Assembly (NCBI GenBank): GCA_035627955.1
Contig: DASPKU010000014.1
Location: 1 to 64,000, forward strand
DNA length: 64,000 nucleotides
From: Phycisphaerales bacterium
GTDB taxonomy: Bacteria; Planctomycetota; Phycisphaerae; Phycisphaerales; UBA1924
Direction of reading: 5' to 3'
Part shown: positions 1-15,068 of the stretch, in pieces
Layout: every line of letters starts with the position of its first letter
Position numbering within the stretch: the stretch's first letter is position 1
Program-made: the position numbers and the translations under genes
The notes under the pieces: generated by a model
Seen by the model: only the letters and a program-made list of their open reading frames with translations
Databases searched by the model: none
Told to the model about the DNA's origin: nothing

Positions 1-6043
<6,043 letters not shown>

Positions 6044-6279
6044 GAGCGGCTACGTCCTTTGATTGTTCGAAAACCCACCCAGCCCTAACACATGATGAGA
6101 CACAGGTGATAGAGGGACCGGGTTAATGCCTCATGAAACGGCAGTGCATCGGGCGCTATGCGGGCTTTGTCCGCCTGTGCACCGGGTGTGGACAGCGGTG
6201 AACCGTGAGCGCGCGCAGACGCGGCAGCCCGCGCGCAGACCCATGTGTCAGCCAGACTTACGCCCTCAAGAAAGCGTCC
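6044..6279. other. Intergenic region upstream of the poly-HAMP kinase
   Basis: This 236-bp stretch lies between the kinase start at 6043 and the stop of the dockerin-tailed gene at 6280, both on the minus strand. It must hold the kinase leader and probably its promoter. The 60 bp next to the start are less GC-rich than the rest. I see no clear -35/-10 pair, operator or terminator. Confidence 0.5.
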
Positions 6280-7530
6280 TCAGCAGGGGTTGCCGCCCAG
6301 CACCCGGAAGAACGCCTCGATGTCCTGGTCGGTGCCAGTGTCCCCGTCGCCGTTGAAGTCGGCACCGCCCGACCAGCAGGTCGGGCAGCAGCTGCCACCC
6401 AAACACGCAAAGAACGCTTCGATGTCCTGATCGGTGCCCGAGTCCCCGTCGCCGTTGAAGTCTTGAGGCCCGCACACCGGCCCGTTCTCGCAGAATGAAG
6501 CCCCCGTCAACCGCAGGATGTACCAGGTGTTGTCGTTGACGACGAAGCTCTCCCACTGGGCCAGCGGGTTCGCGGCCCCGGGGCCGTCTGCCAGTCGCTC
6601 GCCCGAGGCCGTGTCGCCCCAGAGGTTCTGCCCACTGGCGTCCTGCGGGCGGCAGGAGCTGGGGGTCACCGCGATGTAGTACTCGCCGTTCCCCAGGGCC
6701 GCGACGACGCTCGAGGTAATCCGAGACTGGACGCTCTCAACAATGTCATCATTGAGGGTGACGCCGCGCCCGTTTGCGTCGAACAGGTAGAGCTGGGTGT
6801 CCATCTGCAGCGACAGAAAGGTGTCGGCTGAGAAGTTCGCGGCGTCGGTGATGCAGATCTTGTAGATGTCGATGTCCTCGCGGTACTGGGTATAGCCGCG
6901 GATCTCAGTGAGGGCGCCGCTCCCGCGCAGGTCCGTCGCCGCGGTCGCGATTGAATGGCCAGCATCGCCGGCGCAGTAGCTTTCGTAGGCCACGCCCGCC
7001 GGCGGCTCTATCCCGTCGCCGCTGCCCCATTGGAACACGATCTGCCCGCCGCCCTGGTTCCCCTCGGCGTCGGGGATCACGTTCCAGTCGGTATCGAGGA
7101 AGTACGAGTTGAACGGCGTGGCCACCACGTAGTAAGTGCCCGCCGGGAGCGGGCCGTCGCGCCCATCGCCGACCGTGCCGCCATTGGAATAGGAGCGCAC
7201 GGGTGTGCTGGAGCCGAATGACATCGCCGAGTTGTGGCCGGCGCCGTCATCGTCGTCGTTGAAGAGGCGCCTGCCCGTGCTGTCGTAGATGGCGATCTCC
7301 GAGTCGAAGCCGCCGAAGTTCTCCGTGTAAATGTCGAGGTAGGTGGGAGCGCAGCGGCTGACCTCGGGGACGGTGAAGCTGAACCAGGCCAGCGTGCCGC
7401 TGCTTACGCCGTAGGACCAGGAGGTCGTCGGGGCCGCGGAGATGTCGCCGAGCTCGATGGGGACGGGCTGGGCGTAGGCGGCAGATGCGAGGGCGAGGGC
7501 GAGACCGGCAACGACGGTGGGCGTACGCAT
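6280..7530 (-). CDS. Exported PPC-like protein with GC-type dockerin-like tail
   Basis: This 416-residue protein has a clear Sec signal peptide (residues 1-20, ending SAAYA-QP). Two beta-sandwich segments follow that resemble pre-peptidase C-terminal (PPC) domains, with phrases such as DSEIAIYDSTGRRLFNDDDD and TQLYLFDANGRGVTLNDD. The last 60 residues are a duplicated acidic loop, [18 protein letters not shown] and [18 protein letters not shown], with a CCPTC cluster between them and Cys as the final residue. GGGAGG lies just upstream of the ATG at 7530. The tail is the same module found on five other proteins in this window and on the next gene. The role is probably cell-surface or secreted; the ligand is unknown. 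No catalytic motif is seen. Confidence 0.85.
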   Translation of the reverse strand: MRTPTVVAGLALALASAAYAQPVPIELGDISAAPTTSWSYGVSSGTLAWFSFTVPEVSRCAPTYLDIYTENFGGFDSEIAIYDSTGRRLFNDDDDGAGHNSAMSFGSSTPVRSYSNGGTVGDGRDGPLPAGTYYVVATPFNSYFLDTDWNVIPDAEGNQGGGQIVFQWGSGDGIEPPAGVAYESYCAGDAGHSIATAATDLRGSGALTEIRGYTQYREDIDIYKICITDAANFSADTFLSLQMDTQLYLFDANGRGVTLNDDIVESVQSRITSSVVAALGNGEYYIAVTPSSCRPQDASGQNLWGDTASGERLADGPGAANPLAQWESFVVNDNTWYILRLTGASFCENGPVCGPQDFNGDGDSGTDQDIEAFFACLGGSCCPTCWSGGADFNGDGDTGTDQDIEAFFRVLGGNPC

Positions 7531-7646
7531 GGGGACCTCCCGTTGGCGTCTGCCGCCCGCGCCGGACCAGCAGCGGGGCAGCTGGGGTCAGCATACCGGC
7601 AAGAGGCCTCATGCCAAAGGGAAAGTGCAGGCTTGGCAAAAAGCGG

Positions 7647-7697
7647 CACAGCCGCGAGAACGCGGCTGTGTCACTCCCTGACGGTCGTGGTTCCTAC
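7647..7697. repeat. Intergenic hairpin plus 'ccctgacggtcgtggttcc' repeat
   Basis: A perfect 10-bp stem with a 4-nt loop (7647-7656 and 7661-7670) is followed by a segment that recurs, with changes, at 23217-23238. Both copies lie directly next to the stop codon of a minus-strand gene. It may act as a transcript end or be an interspersed repeat; it has no T-tract. Confidence 0.6.
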
Positions 7698-10600
7698 TCA
7701 GCAGGGGCCGCCGCCCAGGACGCGGAAGAAGCTCTCGATGTCCTGATCCGTTCCCGCATCGCCATCGGCGTTGAAGTCGGCCCCGCCGCTGTAGCAGGTG
7801 GGGCAGCAGTGGCCGCCAATGCAGGCGAAGAAGGCCTCGATGTCCTGATCGGTGCCCGAGTCCCCGTCGCCGTTGAAGTCGGAGGTGCCGCACAGCTGGG
7901 TGGAACCCGAGCCCACCGTCACGCACGCGGAGAACTCCGAAGTGTCGCCCGTGGACAGACGGGTCGCGGTGCCGGTGACGTACTGGCCCGCGCTCTGGGT
8001 GAGGGCGAGACGGGCGCTGAAGGCCGCGGTGCCGGAGGTATCCGTCGTGATGATTTCAGCGCCCAGGAACCGCTGCCCCTCGCCATAGCCGGTCTCGTCG
8101 CAGGCGTCGTTGCCAAAGAACTCGACGCGGAACTGCTCGCTCGGGTGAGAGTTGAGCGTGCCGGAAACAAGGATGAATGAACCATCCGAGGTGGCGCTGG
8201 CGACATCGGGGAAGTTCTGGAGCTCGTTGGGGCCGGTGTCGCCGTCGCCCGAATCATTGGGCGTGTGGCCGTAGACCGCGCCGAAGATGGGGTCGACGAC
8301 GGCGAGGAGGTCGATGCCAAGGAGGCCGTTGTTGTAGATCGAGTTGCCCGAGACGGTGATGGAGCCCGCGCCGATCACGACGCCGGTGCGCTCGCTGTTG
8401 ACGACGAGGTTGGCGTCGCCGTCCTCGAGCCCACCGAAGAGGGCGCGGTTGGGCGTGCTGCCGTCGACGTAGTTGGGGTAGGCCTTGAACCCTTCAAGGC
8501 AGGGGTACTGCGTGGTGCGGGTCACGTCCGTGCCGATGGTGTTGCCGGTGATCACCACGTTGTCGGAGCTCCCCGAGAGGTAGATTCCGGTGCCGTAAAC
8601 GCGGTTGGCGTAGTGGTTCGTGCCCTGCACGCGGATGCCCGCGACGGTGTTGTTGCGGACCTGGGCGCTCATGGCTCCGGTGATGCCGATGCCCGTAGTC
8701 GCCACACCACGCGCGAGAGTGACGCCGTCCTCCGCGAGGGCCACAGTGTTGTTCTCGACGATGGTGCCGGTGGAGGCGCCGATGTTGATGTAGGTCCCTT
8801 GCGGGAACCCCTCGCTGCTGCGACGACCCACACTGTTCACGACGTTCCGCTCGGCCACCGTCGGGCCGCCGATCAGGGTGTTCACGGCCCCGCCGCGGAC
8901 GAGCACGCCGTTGAAGCCGCCGTTGATGATGTTGCTCTGAACCCGGTTGTTGGAGCCGCCGTTGATCTCCAGGCCGCTGTTGTGGCCGCCGAGTTTGTTT
9001 CCGTGCCCGGGCTCGCCGATCACGGTGTTGCTGGCGCCGTCCAGGATAATGTTGTGCACCAGGCCGCCCAAGAAGATGCAGTCGACGACCTTGCAGTTGT
9101 CGCCGTAAATCTGGATGGCCCGCCCACACATGCCCGCCCCGTTCAAGTTGCGGACCTCGCAGTTGTTGCCGTGGATGTAGAGCGCGGCGGTGTTCTCGGC
9201 CTGCCAGCCGAAGAAGCCCACGTCCGGCCCGCTCGGATCGGTGTCGCCGTACGCCGCCGTCTGGCTGGCGCCGTCGATGATGGTCCCATCGTCGGTCAGG
9301 ATGAACGGGTAGAAGTCCACGATGATCTGGGCGCGCCCACCCTGCGGCCCCATGGGGTACGTCCAGAACATGGGGTCACAGGCGAAGTTGATCGTCTGCC
9401 CGCCCGGCGTGTTGTTGGCCGCGGCCACGGCCTCGCGCATGCTGACCTCCCCGTCGGGTCCGGGCAGATCGGCGACCTGCTGGAAACCGCCGAAGTCCAC
9501 GTGGTCGCCGGTCATAGTCACGGTGATGGTCTCACCACCGGTCTGGGTCTGTTCCTGGTTGGCGATGAAGAACTGGCCGTCGGTGGTGTAGGACATGCCC
9601 CACACGCTGCCGATGCGGATGAGGTACTGCTGCCCGGCCACGGCCTGGAAGTCAACGCGCGGCTCGCCGTTGCACGAGGGGTTGTCATCGTTCTGGGCGA
9701 TGGGGTTGCCGGTGGGGCACTCATTGGGGAACAGCGCGATGAATGCGTTCATGTCTGCCCGCCCGCAGGTCGTGATGTACGCGGGGCCCGAGGCGGTCGC
9801 GGTCCAGCGGAACCACACGTCCTTGCCGCAGTAGTTGTGCGGGTCGCTCGCGACGACGCTGTCGGTGGCGGAGGCGTTGTGGTAGTTGAACCAGCCGGGC
9901 CCGCTGATGGATGTCGCGGTGGTGCACTCGTCGTTAGTGACCTGGGGTGTGAAAACCCACTTGAGCACGCCCGCGCCGCCAACGGTGTTCTCAGGGCTGC
10001 CGAGCCGCAACTTGTAGGTCTGACCGGCGGTCACGTTGAAGATGAGCTGGCTGGCGAGACCGTTGTTGCAGTCCCAGCCGATGTTGTTGTTGCAGTCGAT
10101 GTACTGGGCGGCGGGGTCGCAGGCGTTCGCGCCGAACACCGCGAGCACGGTGTCGACCTGCGTCGCGGGGTCGCAGGTGTTGACGGTCATGGTGCCGTTG
10201 GCGTTGGGCGAGAAGCTGTACCAGAGGTCGCGCCCCATCATCTCGCAGCCCTGAGGATCGGCCAGCGAGCTTGTCGCGGCGCTGGTGTTGAAGCTGAGCT
10301 GCCCGCTGCCGGTGAGGGCGAGCGCGAACTGGCAGGAGTCGTTGGTCGCGGGCGGGTTGTTGTAGAACAGGTTGAAGCTGCCGAGCACGCCGCTCCACGT
10401 GCCGGCGCCATGGCCCACGCGGAGGAGGTACTGGCTGCCGGCATTAGCCTGGAAGGAGATGGACGCGCCGAAGGTGCAGTTTCCGCGGGTGCTGCACTCG
10501 AGCGAGGGGCCGCCGCAGGCGGTGTGCACGGCGATCACGGCCGGGCTGTTGCTGCCACAGGTGGTGAAGATGACCTCGCCGCTCTGGGGCGCGGTCCACC

Positions 10601-10799
10601 GGAACCACACGTCTCGCTTGATCCAGCAGTTGGCCATGTCCTCCTGCTCGGGGCCGGCGCTGCGGGTGTCGTAGTTGAAGGAGCCGGTGCCGGTGATGGC
10701 CGGCGCGGTGTTGCAGTTGTCGCTGCCCTGGCCCATGGCCGCACTGCCGAGCAAGGCTGCCGAGACCGCCACCAACACCCGCTGCAAGGCCGTGCGCAT
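7698..10799 (-). CDS. Exported multi-domain beta-helix protein with dockerin-like tail
   Basis: This is 1033 residues from the ATG at 10799, which has AGGAGAGG upstream and opens the signal peptide MRTALQRVLVAVSAALLGSA. An in-frame upstream start at 10856 would bury that signal and is rejected. About residues 25-430 hold three repeats of a PPC-like module, each beginning ND.C..A.. and containing D[VL]W[FY].[WF]... and Q.Y.[LI]R.G. About residues 440-880 look like a right-handed parallel beta-helix, with repeating N-rich turns such as NRVQSNIINGG and NVVITGNTIGTD. The C-terminus is the duplicated acidic dockerin-like tail with CCPTC and a terminal Cys. It is probably an outer-surface or secreted carbohydrate-binding or adhesin-like protein. 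No lyase catalytic residues can be assigned by eye. Confidence 0.85.
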   Translation of the reverse strand: MRTALQRVLVAVSAALLGSAAMGQGSDNCNTAPAITGTGSFNYDTRSAGPEQEDMANCWIKRDVWFRWTAPQSGEVIFTTCGSNSPAVIAVHTACGGPSLECSTRGNCTFGASISFQANAGSQYLLRVGHGAGTWSGVLGSFNLFYNNPPATNDSCQFALALTGSGQLSFNTSAATSSLADPQGCEMMGRDLWYSFSPNANGTMTVNTCDPATQVDTVLAVFGANACDPAAQYIDCNNNIGWDCNNGLASQLIFNVTAGQTYKLRLGSPENTVGGAGVLKWVFTPQVTNDECTTATSISGPGWFNYHNASATDSVVASDPHNYCGKDVWFRWTATASGPAYITTCGRADMNAFIALFPNECPTGNPIAQNDDNPSCNGEPRVDFQAVAGQQYLIRIGSVWGMSYTTDGQFFIANQEQTQTGGETITVTMTGDHVDFGGFQQVADLPGPDGEVSMREAVAAANNTPGGQTINFACDPMFWTYPMGPQGGRAQIIVDFYPFILTDDGTIIDGASQTAAYGDTDPSGPDVGFFGWQAENTAALYIHGNNCEVRNLNGAGMCGRAIQIYGDNCKVVDCIFLGGLVHNIILDGASNTVIGEPGHGNKLGGHNSGLEINGGSNNRVQSNIINGGFNGVLVRGGAVNTLIGGPTVAERNVVNSVGRRSSEGFPQGTYINIGASTGTIVENNTVALAEDGVTLARGVATTGIGITGAMSAQVRNNTVAGIRVQGTNHYANRVYGTGIYLSGSSDNVVITGNTIGTDVTRTTQYPCLEGFKAYPNYVDGSTPNRALFGGLEDGDANLVVNSERTGVVIGAGSITVSGNSIYNNGLLGIDLLAVVDPIFGAVYGHTPNDSGDGDTGPNELQNFPDVASATSDGSFILVSGTLNSHPSEQFRVEFFGNDACDETGYGEGQRFLGAEIITTDTSGTAAFSARLALTQSAGQYVTGTATRLSTGDTSEFSACVTVGSGSTQLCGTSDFNGDGDSGTDQDIEAFFACIGGHCCPTCYSGGADFNADGDAGTDQDIESFFRVLGGGPC

Positions 10800-11077
10800 G
10801 GGAACCTCTCCTGAAGACGCGTCTGGAAGAGTACTGCCGCCGTCAAACACCCCCACTCCTCATGCGGCACCCGGGTTGAGTGCGCCTCAGAATGAGCAGG
10901 GGCTCATGACGGCACACTCGTCCGCAACCACTCCTGTGGGGGGAGCGTTCGGGGGAGGCCTGCTCGACCGCCATTGGTGATCCGGACGCGCGAAGTCCAT
11001 GGCGCGCTGACCAACTGTGCACCGGCGTGGCGCATGGAAACCAGCGTCGGCAGGGGTGCGACGCCGGGACTCTCGCC
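10800..11077. other. Divergent intergenic region, 278 bp
   Basis: This separates the minus-strand beta-helix gene from the plus-strand prepilin-like gene, so promoters for both should lie here. AGGAGAGG at its left end is the ribosome binding site of the minus gene. Upstream of 11078 I see only weak Shine-Dalgarno complementarity. I find no convincing -10/-35 pairs, repeats or RNA genes. Confidence 0.4.
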
Positions 11078-11928
11078 ATGCACGCCCGCCGCGCCTTCAC
11101 GCTCATCGAGCTGCTCGTGGTCATCGCCATCATCGCCCTGCTGATCGGGATCCTGCTGCCCGGCCTGGGTCAGGCCAGGGAGGCGGGGCGGGCGGTCAAG
11201 TGCATGTCCAACCTGTCGCAGATCGTCAAGTCTGCGAACACCTACGCGCTCGATTACAAGGAGCAGATCTGGTACGGCTACGACTGGTCGCACGCTGCCT
11301 ACGAGCTCGACTGGGAGCTCAAGTACGGGCGCGGGCTGCTCTACCAGTACACGCGGAACGTTGCGGAGATCTCCGAGTGCCCCAACCGCAAGCGGCGTGG
11401 GGCGACCCCGGAGCTGGCCCGCCCTGGCGCTCGTGGTGGGAAACCCCCGACGACAAGCTCGAGTTCGACTACACCATGTTCGGCCGCTTCCACGGCCTGC
11501 GCCTGGGCACCAACCCGAAGGTGGCCGCACTCACCACGCCCCAGACCTACGCCGTCGACACTCCCCCACCGCCGACGCTGCCAGGGACGACCACTGCCCT
11601 CACGATGCTCAGCGGTGTGCCCCTCTATATGGAGGAGTCGATTTACTTCTTCAACCAGTACGTGCGCGACGGCTGGTTCGGCAGCAGCGACCAGCCCGCC
11701 ATGAATCACACCAAGAGTGCCTTCGCCGCGTACGTCGAGGGGCACGTGGAGCCGCTCAACCTCTCCCGCGGCGGCCAGATGAAGGTCCGAGAAGCGGCGG
11801 ATACGGACTGCTGGGACTTTTACACGCTCAGCAAGGGACGATGGATCCGCGTGGAGCCGACGAACACGAGCAACTCGACGAACTGGCGCGAGCGGCCGTT
11901 TGGTTGGATTAACGACCCGCGCCCGTGA
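11078..11928 (+). pseudogene. Type II pseudopilin/prepilin-like protein, apparent frameshift
   Basis: The start [20 protein letters not shown] is a class III prepilin leader: a short basic segment, then [13 protein letters not shown] with cleavage expected before F and the conserved Glu at +5. This frame stays good until about residue 107 (ECPNRKR) near 11400, then becomes GC-skewed nonsense. The frame one base back carries a normal-looking C-terminal half from there ([18 protein letters not shown] onward) to the stop at 11926-11928. The shift falls at a run 'cgtggggcg' around 11395-11406. Joined, the product is about 283 residues, like planctomycete DUF1559/pseudopilin-type proteins. It may be a one-base sequence error, a true pseudogene or a programmed -1 shift. 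The first two cannot be separated without reads. Confidence 0.75.
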
Positions 11929-12067
11929 CCTTCTGAGCGACTGCGCCCCCCGCTGTGTGAACAGAGTCTCACGACTCGTTCGGTCTTGCCAAGCGCGTGG
12001 AACCCGGCAAAATGCTCGCCGGTCGTCCCTGGTGATGTGCGCACGTCCTCGCAGGAGATTCTTTCAC

Positions 12068-12340
12068 GTGCACGAATCACACGCGCCCCGCATCCGTCCA
12101 TCACAGGTTCACGCACGCGTCACGCCGCAGCTGTTGACGACACTTTTCCCGCGCCGCGCCTTCCCCGAGCTGCCCGAGTGCACGCACCTGAACCCGCAGT
12201 CGAGCAACGTGCACCGGGTGCGCACGATGATCGGGATATTGAGCGATGAGGAGCTGCGGGCGCTCGCCACGGCCGTGGGGATGCACTGCGCGGGGGTGCC
12301 GACTTCGACGTTGTATATGGGGCTGATGGACCTGACGTAA
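12068..12340 (+). CDS. Small hypothetical protein, 90 residues
   Basis: This is a possible gene from the GTG at 12068 (VHESHAPRIRPSQVHARVT) to a TAA at 12338-12340. AGGAG lies about 10 nt upstream. The C-terminal half has more protein-like composition (MIGILSDEELRALATAVGMH). No family is recognised. It lies between the prepilin-like gene and a cluster of palindromes next to dnaB, and its stop is only a few bases before the first palindrome. It could also be non-coding, because the N-terminal half is rich in Arg, His and Pro as in GC-rich random frames. Confidence 0.4.
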   Translation: MHESHAPRIRPSQVHARVTPQLLTTLFPRRAFPELPECTHLNPQSSNVHRVRTMIGILSDEELRALATAVGMHCAGVPTSTLYMGLMDLT

Positions 12341-12344
12341 AGCG

Positions 12345-12458
12345 CCGATCGCGCGAGCGATCGGGCCCGGCTCTCGCGGGCACGAAAGGCGATGGTCAGA
12401 ATCGATCGCTTGCGCGATCGGCTCTTTGACACGACTGATCGATCGCTTGCGCGAGCGG
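12345..12458. repeat. Three copies of a GATCGC..GCGATC palindrome
   Basis: Three palindromic elements with core cgatcgcNNgcgcgatcg lie at 12345-12364, 12403-12420 and 12440-12458, in the gap between a small ORF and the stop codon of dnaB. The same element recurs at 31658-31676, 31712-31731 and 34196-34215, always outside genes. It behaves like a REP-type interspersed palindrome and could form stable hairpins at the 3' end of the dnaB transcript. Confidence 0.75.
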
Positions 12459-12462
12459 CGCT

Positions 12463-14214
12463 TTAGAGACCTTCTTCTTCCTCGAACACAGGGCGCTGGT
12501 CCGAGCCGCCGCCGTCGCGGTGGTTCTCCGCGGGGCCGGTCTTGGGGCGTGCGCCGAACGCGCTGCTTGGGCGCGGGGCGGCGGGCGCGGGCGGGGGGTC
12601 GGCGTCGAATGGCGGCGGGGTGAACGCCTGGGTCCAGGGCTTGGCCTCGATCGCGCCCTTGCCGGGGCCGGCGGGGAACTTGGCCGCGGCCTGTGAGGGG
12701 GACGAGTAGCCCACATCGTCGAAGGGGTACCCGCCCGGCGGCTGGCTGTGCTGGTCGAGGTTCTTGAAGCGGGTGGTCTTGCTGTCCCACATGAGCTTCA
12801 CGATGTCGGTCGGGCCGTTTCGCTGCTTGGCGACGATGATCTCCGCCACGCCGACCTTGTCGGGGTTCTCGATCTTCCACTGCTCGTCCTGCACGTGGTA
12901 GTAGTCCTCACGGTGCAGCAGCAGGATCACGTCGGCGTCCTGCTCGATGGAGCCCGACTCGCGGAGGTCGGCCATGCGCGGGCGGTTGCCCTCGCGCTGC
13001 TCGCTCGCGCGGTTGAGCTGCGCGAGGCAGATAACCGGCACGTTCAGCTCGCGGGCGAGGGCCTTGACGCCGCGTGAGATGGTCGACACTTCCACCTGCC
13101 GGCTCTCGCGGGCCGCGCCGGGCGCGGTCATCAGCTGGAGGTAGTCGATCATGATGACCTTGACGCCATACTGGGCCACCATGCGGCGGGCCCGTGCACG
13201 CAGCGTCAGCACCGTCATGCTCGGCATGTCGTCGATGTAGATCGGCGCGTGCTTGAGGTCGTCCGCGGCCTGTCCCAGGCGGTCGAGGTCGGCCTTGCTG
13301 ATGGAGTGACCGCCGCGCAGGTGCTGGCTGCTCACGCCCGACCGCGCGGAGATGAGACGCTGCACGATGGCGTTCTTGGACATCTCCAGGCTGAAGAACC
13401 CGACCGGCACGGAGTTGGTGGGCGGGGCGCCAAGGACGGCGGTGCCGCCCATGGCGATCTGCTCGGCGAGGTTCAGCGAGAACGCGGTCTTGCCCATCGA
13501 GGGACGGGCGGCCAGGATAATCAGCTCGCCGGGCTGGAAGCCGCGGAGCAGGTCGTCGAGGTCGGTGTAGCCGCTCTTGACGCCGGTCATTGGCCAGCCG
13601 TCGCGCTCGGCCACCATGATGCGGTCGATCTCGATCTGCAGCAGGTCGGCCAGCGACTGCGGGTCGGCGGTCGATGACTCCTGCGCGATCTCGAACACCG
13701 CCATCTCGGCCTTGTCCAGCACCTCGCGGGCGCCCTCGGGCCCGAGCTCGCCGACGTGGTAGGCGTCGTAGAGGATCTGCCCCGCGGCGTCGATGAGGCG
13801 GCGGAGCTTGGCCTTCTCGGCAACGATGCGTGCGAAGTGCGGGGCGTTCACCGCCGTGGGCACGCAGTTGGCGAGCTCGACGAGGTAATCGGCGCCGCCG
13901 ACCTGATCGAGCACGTTGCGGTCGCGGAGCAGGTCCACGATCTGCACGAGGTCGCCGGTGTTGCGCTGGTCGTAGACGTCGAGCACCGCCTTATAGATCT
14001 CGGCGTGCTGCACCTTGTAGAAGTCGCCTGCCCCCTTGATCAGGCTGATCACGTCGGGGATGACGCCCGGGTCGAGGATGATCGACCCCAGCAGCGACAT
14101 CTCGGCCTCAAGGGCCTGGGGCGGCTGGCGGTCGAACAGGTCCTTCACCGAGACCTGCTCGAGGCGGTTGAAGTTGCGGCGGGAGCGGCCGTTGGTTGGG
14201 GCGGTGGCGTCCAT
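12463..14214 (-). CDS. dnaB: Replicative DNA helicase DnaB
   Basis: This 583-residue protein matches the hexameric replicative helicase. The N-terminal domain (about residues 30-150) starts PQALEAEMSLLGSIILDP, which is typical of DnaB. The C-terminal RecA-like domain has Walker A ARPSMGKTAFSLN (about residue 235), Walker B VIMIDYLQLM, and the conserved SGSIEQDADVILLLHRE and EIIVAKQRNGPT motifs. The frame stays open upstream of 14214, but that extension lies in the leader of the divergent sigma gene and has no DnaB similarity. MDATAPTNGRSRRNFNRLEQ is therefore taken as the start. The C-terminal 90 residues or so are a Pro/Ala-rich tail beyond the usual end, ending in a run of Glu; this is longer than in E. 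coli DnaB (471 residues). It unwinds DNA at the replication fork. Confidence 0.96.
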   Translation of the reverse strand: MDATAPTNGRSRRNFNRLEQVSVKDLFDRQPPQALEAEMSLLGSIILDPGVIPDVISLIKGAGDFYKVQHAEIYKAVLDVYDQRNTGDLVQIVDLLRDRNVLDQVGGADYLVELANCVPTAVNAPHFARIVAEKAKLRRLIDAAGQILYDAYHVGELGPEGAREVLDKAEMAVFEIAQESSTADPQSLADLLQIEIDRIMVAERDGWPMTGVKSGYTDLDDLLRGFQPGELIILAARPSMGKTAFSLNLAEQIAMGGTAVLGAPPTNSVPVGFFSLEMSKNAIVQRLISARSGVSSQHLRGGHSISKADLDRLGQAADDLKHAPIYIDDMPSMTVLTLRARARRMVAQYGVKVIMIDYLQLMTAPGAARESRQVEVSTISRGVKALARELNVPVICLAQLNRASEQREGNRPRMADLRESGSIEQDADVILLLHREDYYHVQDEQWKIENPDKVGVAEIIVAKQRNGPTDIVKLMWDSKTTRFKNLDQHSQPPGGYPFDDVGYSSPSQAAAKFPAGPGKGAIEAKPWTQAFTPPPFDADPPPAPAAPRPSSAFGARPKTGPAENHRDGGGSDQRPVFEEEEGL

Positions 14215-14465
14215 GCGGGGGGCCCAGTCTGCCGGGGTGCCGCCCTTCCCTGGCGGTTCTACCAGCTGATTGCAGACTATCCACCGGCTGTCCGGAATGG
14301 AACGCAACTTCCCGGACGCTCGCCCGAACCATCGTCGACGCCGCAACTTAGAACTTGCACCGCGCCGGGGGGATTCACAGCCGGAATTCGTGAGGTCTCG
14401 TGTACACTTCTTCCGCATGATCCCCCGGCATGGGGTGCTTTGTCGACATCTGCCTTGACCGCTGC

Positions 14466-15065
14466 ATGCCCGACACCCCGACATTCCCGGGCCCGTCACC
14501 ACACACGTCCCGCGGCGACGTGACGGTCCTGCTGTCGCGCGCCCAGAAAGGCGACCGCAAGGCCACGGAAGAGCTGTTCCCGGTGGTGTACGGCGAGCTG
14601 CGGGACCTCGCCGAGCGGTTTCTGGCCGGGGAGCGGCGGAACCACACCCTCCAGCCGACCGCGCTGGTGAACGAGGCGTACCTGCGGCTGGTGGGGCCCG
14701 AGGCGTCCTGGGAGAGCCGGGCGCACTTCTTCGGTGCGGCGGCGACGGCGATCCGGCGGATCCTGACCGACCACGCCCGCACCCGCGACCGGCTCAAGCG
14801 CGGCGGGGGCAAGAAGGCCGTACCGCTGGAGAACGTGGATGTTGCCGCGGACGACGAGCAGCATGACCTGATCGGCCTTGACGAGGCGCTGACCGCGCTG
14901 GCCAAACTCGACGAGCAGAAGTCGCGGGTGGTGGAACTGCGGTTCTTCGGCGGGCTGTCGATCGAGCAGACGGCGACCGTGCTCGGGGTGTCGCCGAGCA
15001 CGGTGGTGCGGGACTGGCAGTTCGCCAAGGTGTGGCTGCACCGCGAGCTGACGAAGGACGACTGA
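14466..15065 (+). CDS. ECF-type RNA polymerase sigma factor
   Basis: This 199-residue protein starts at MPDTPTF. Region 2 is visible in LLSRAQKGDRKATEELFPVV and LVNEAYLRLVG, and region 4 in VVELRFFGGLSIEQTATVLG, followed by the recognition-helix segment VSPSTVVRDWQFAKVWLHRE. The phrases HTLQPTALVNEAYLRL and RAHFFGAAATAIRRILTDHAR are characteristic of the planctomycete/verrucomicrobial ECF subfamily. No anti-sigma factor is adjacent. Instead a Ser/Thr kinase gene starts 3 bp after its stop, so the pair is almost certainly co-transcribed, and the kinase probably controls this sigma factor (inference from this ECF group, where kinases replace anti-sigma factors). It is divergent from dnaB, with about 250 bp between them. 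Confidence 0.93.
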   Translation: MPDTPTFPGPSPHTSRGDVTVLLSRAQKGDRKATEELFPVVYGELRDLAERFLAGERRNHTLQPTALVNEAYLRLVGPEASWESRAHFFGAAATAIRRILTDHARTRDRLKRGGGKKAVPLENVDVAADDEQHDLIGLDEALTALAKLDEQKSRVVELRFFGGLSIEQTATVLGVSPSTVVRDWQFAKVWLHRELTKDD

Positions 15066-15068
15066 GCC

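Noticed and set aside
8265-10814. An 849-codon open frame on the plus strand
   Set aside because: It lies antisense to the dockerin-tailed beta-helix gene. Its composition (Val/Gly/Asp/His-rich, no domain) is that of a shadow frame in GC-rich DNA. The minus frame has a signal peptide, ribosome site and recognisable repeats.
14215-14502. N-terminal extension of DnaB
   Set aside because: The frame is open but rich in Arg/Cys, lies in the leader of the divergent sigma gene, and is not part of the DnaB family.
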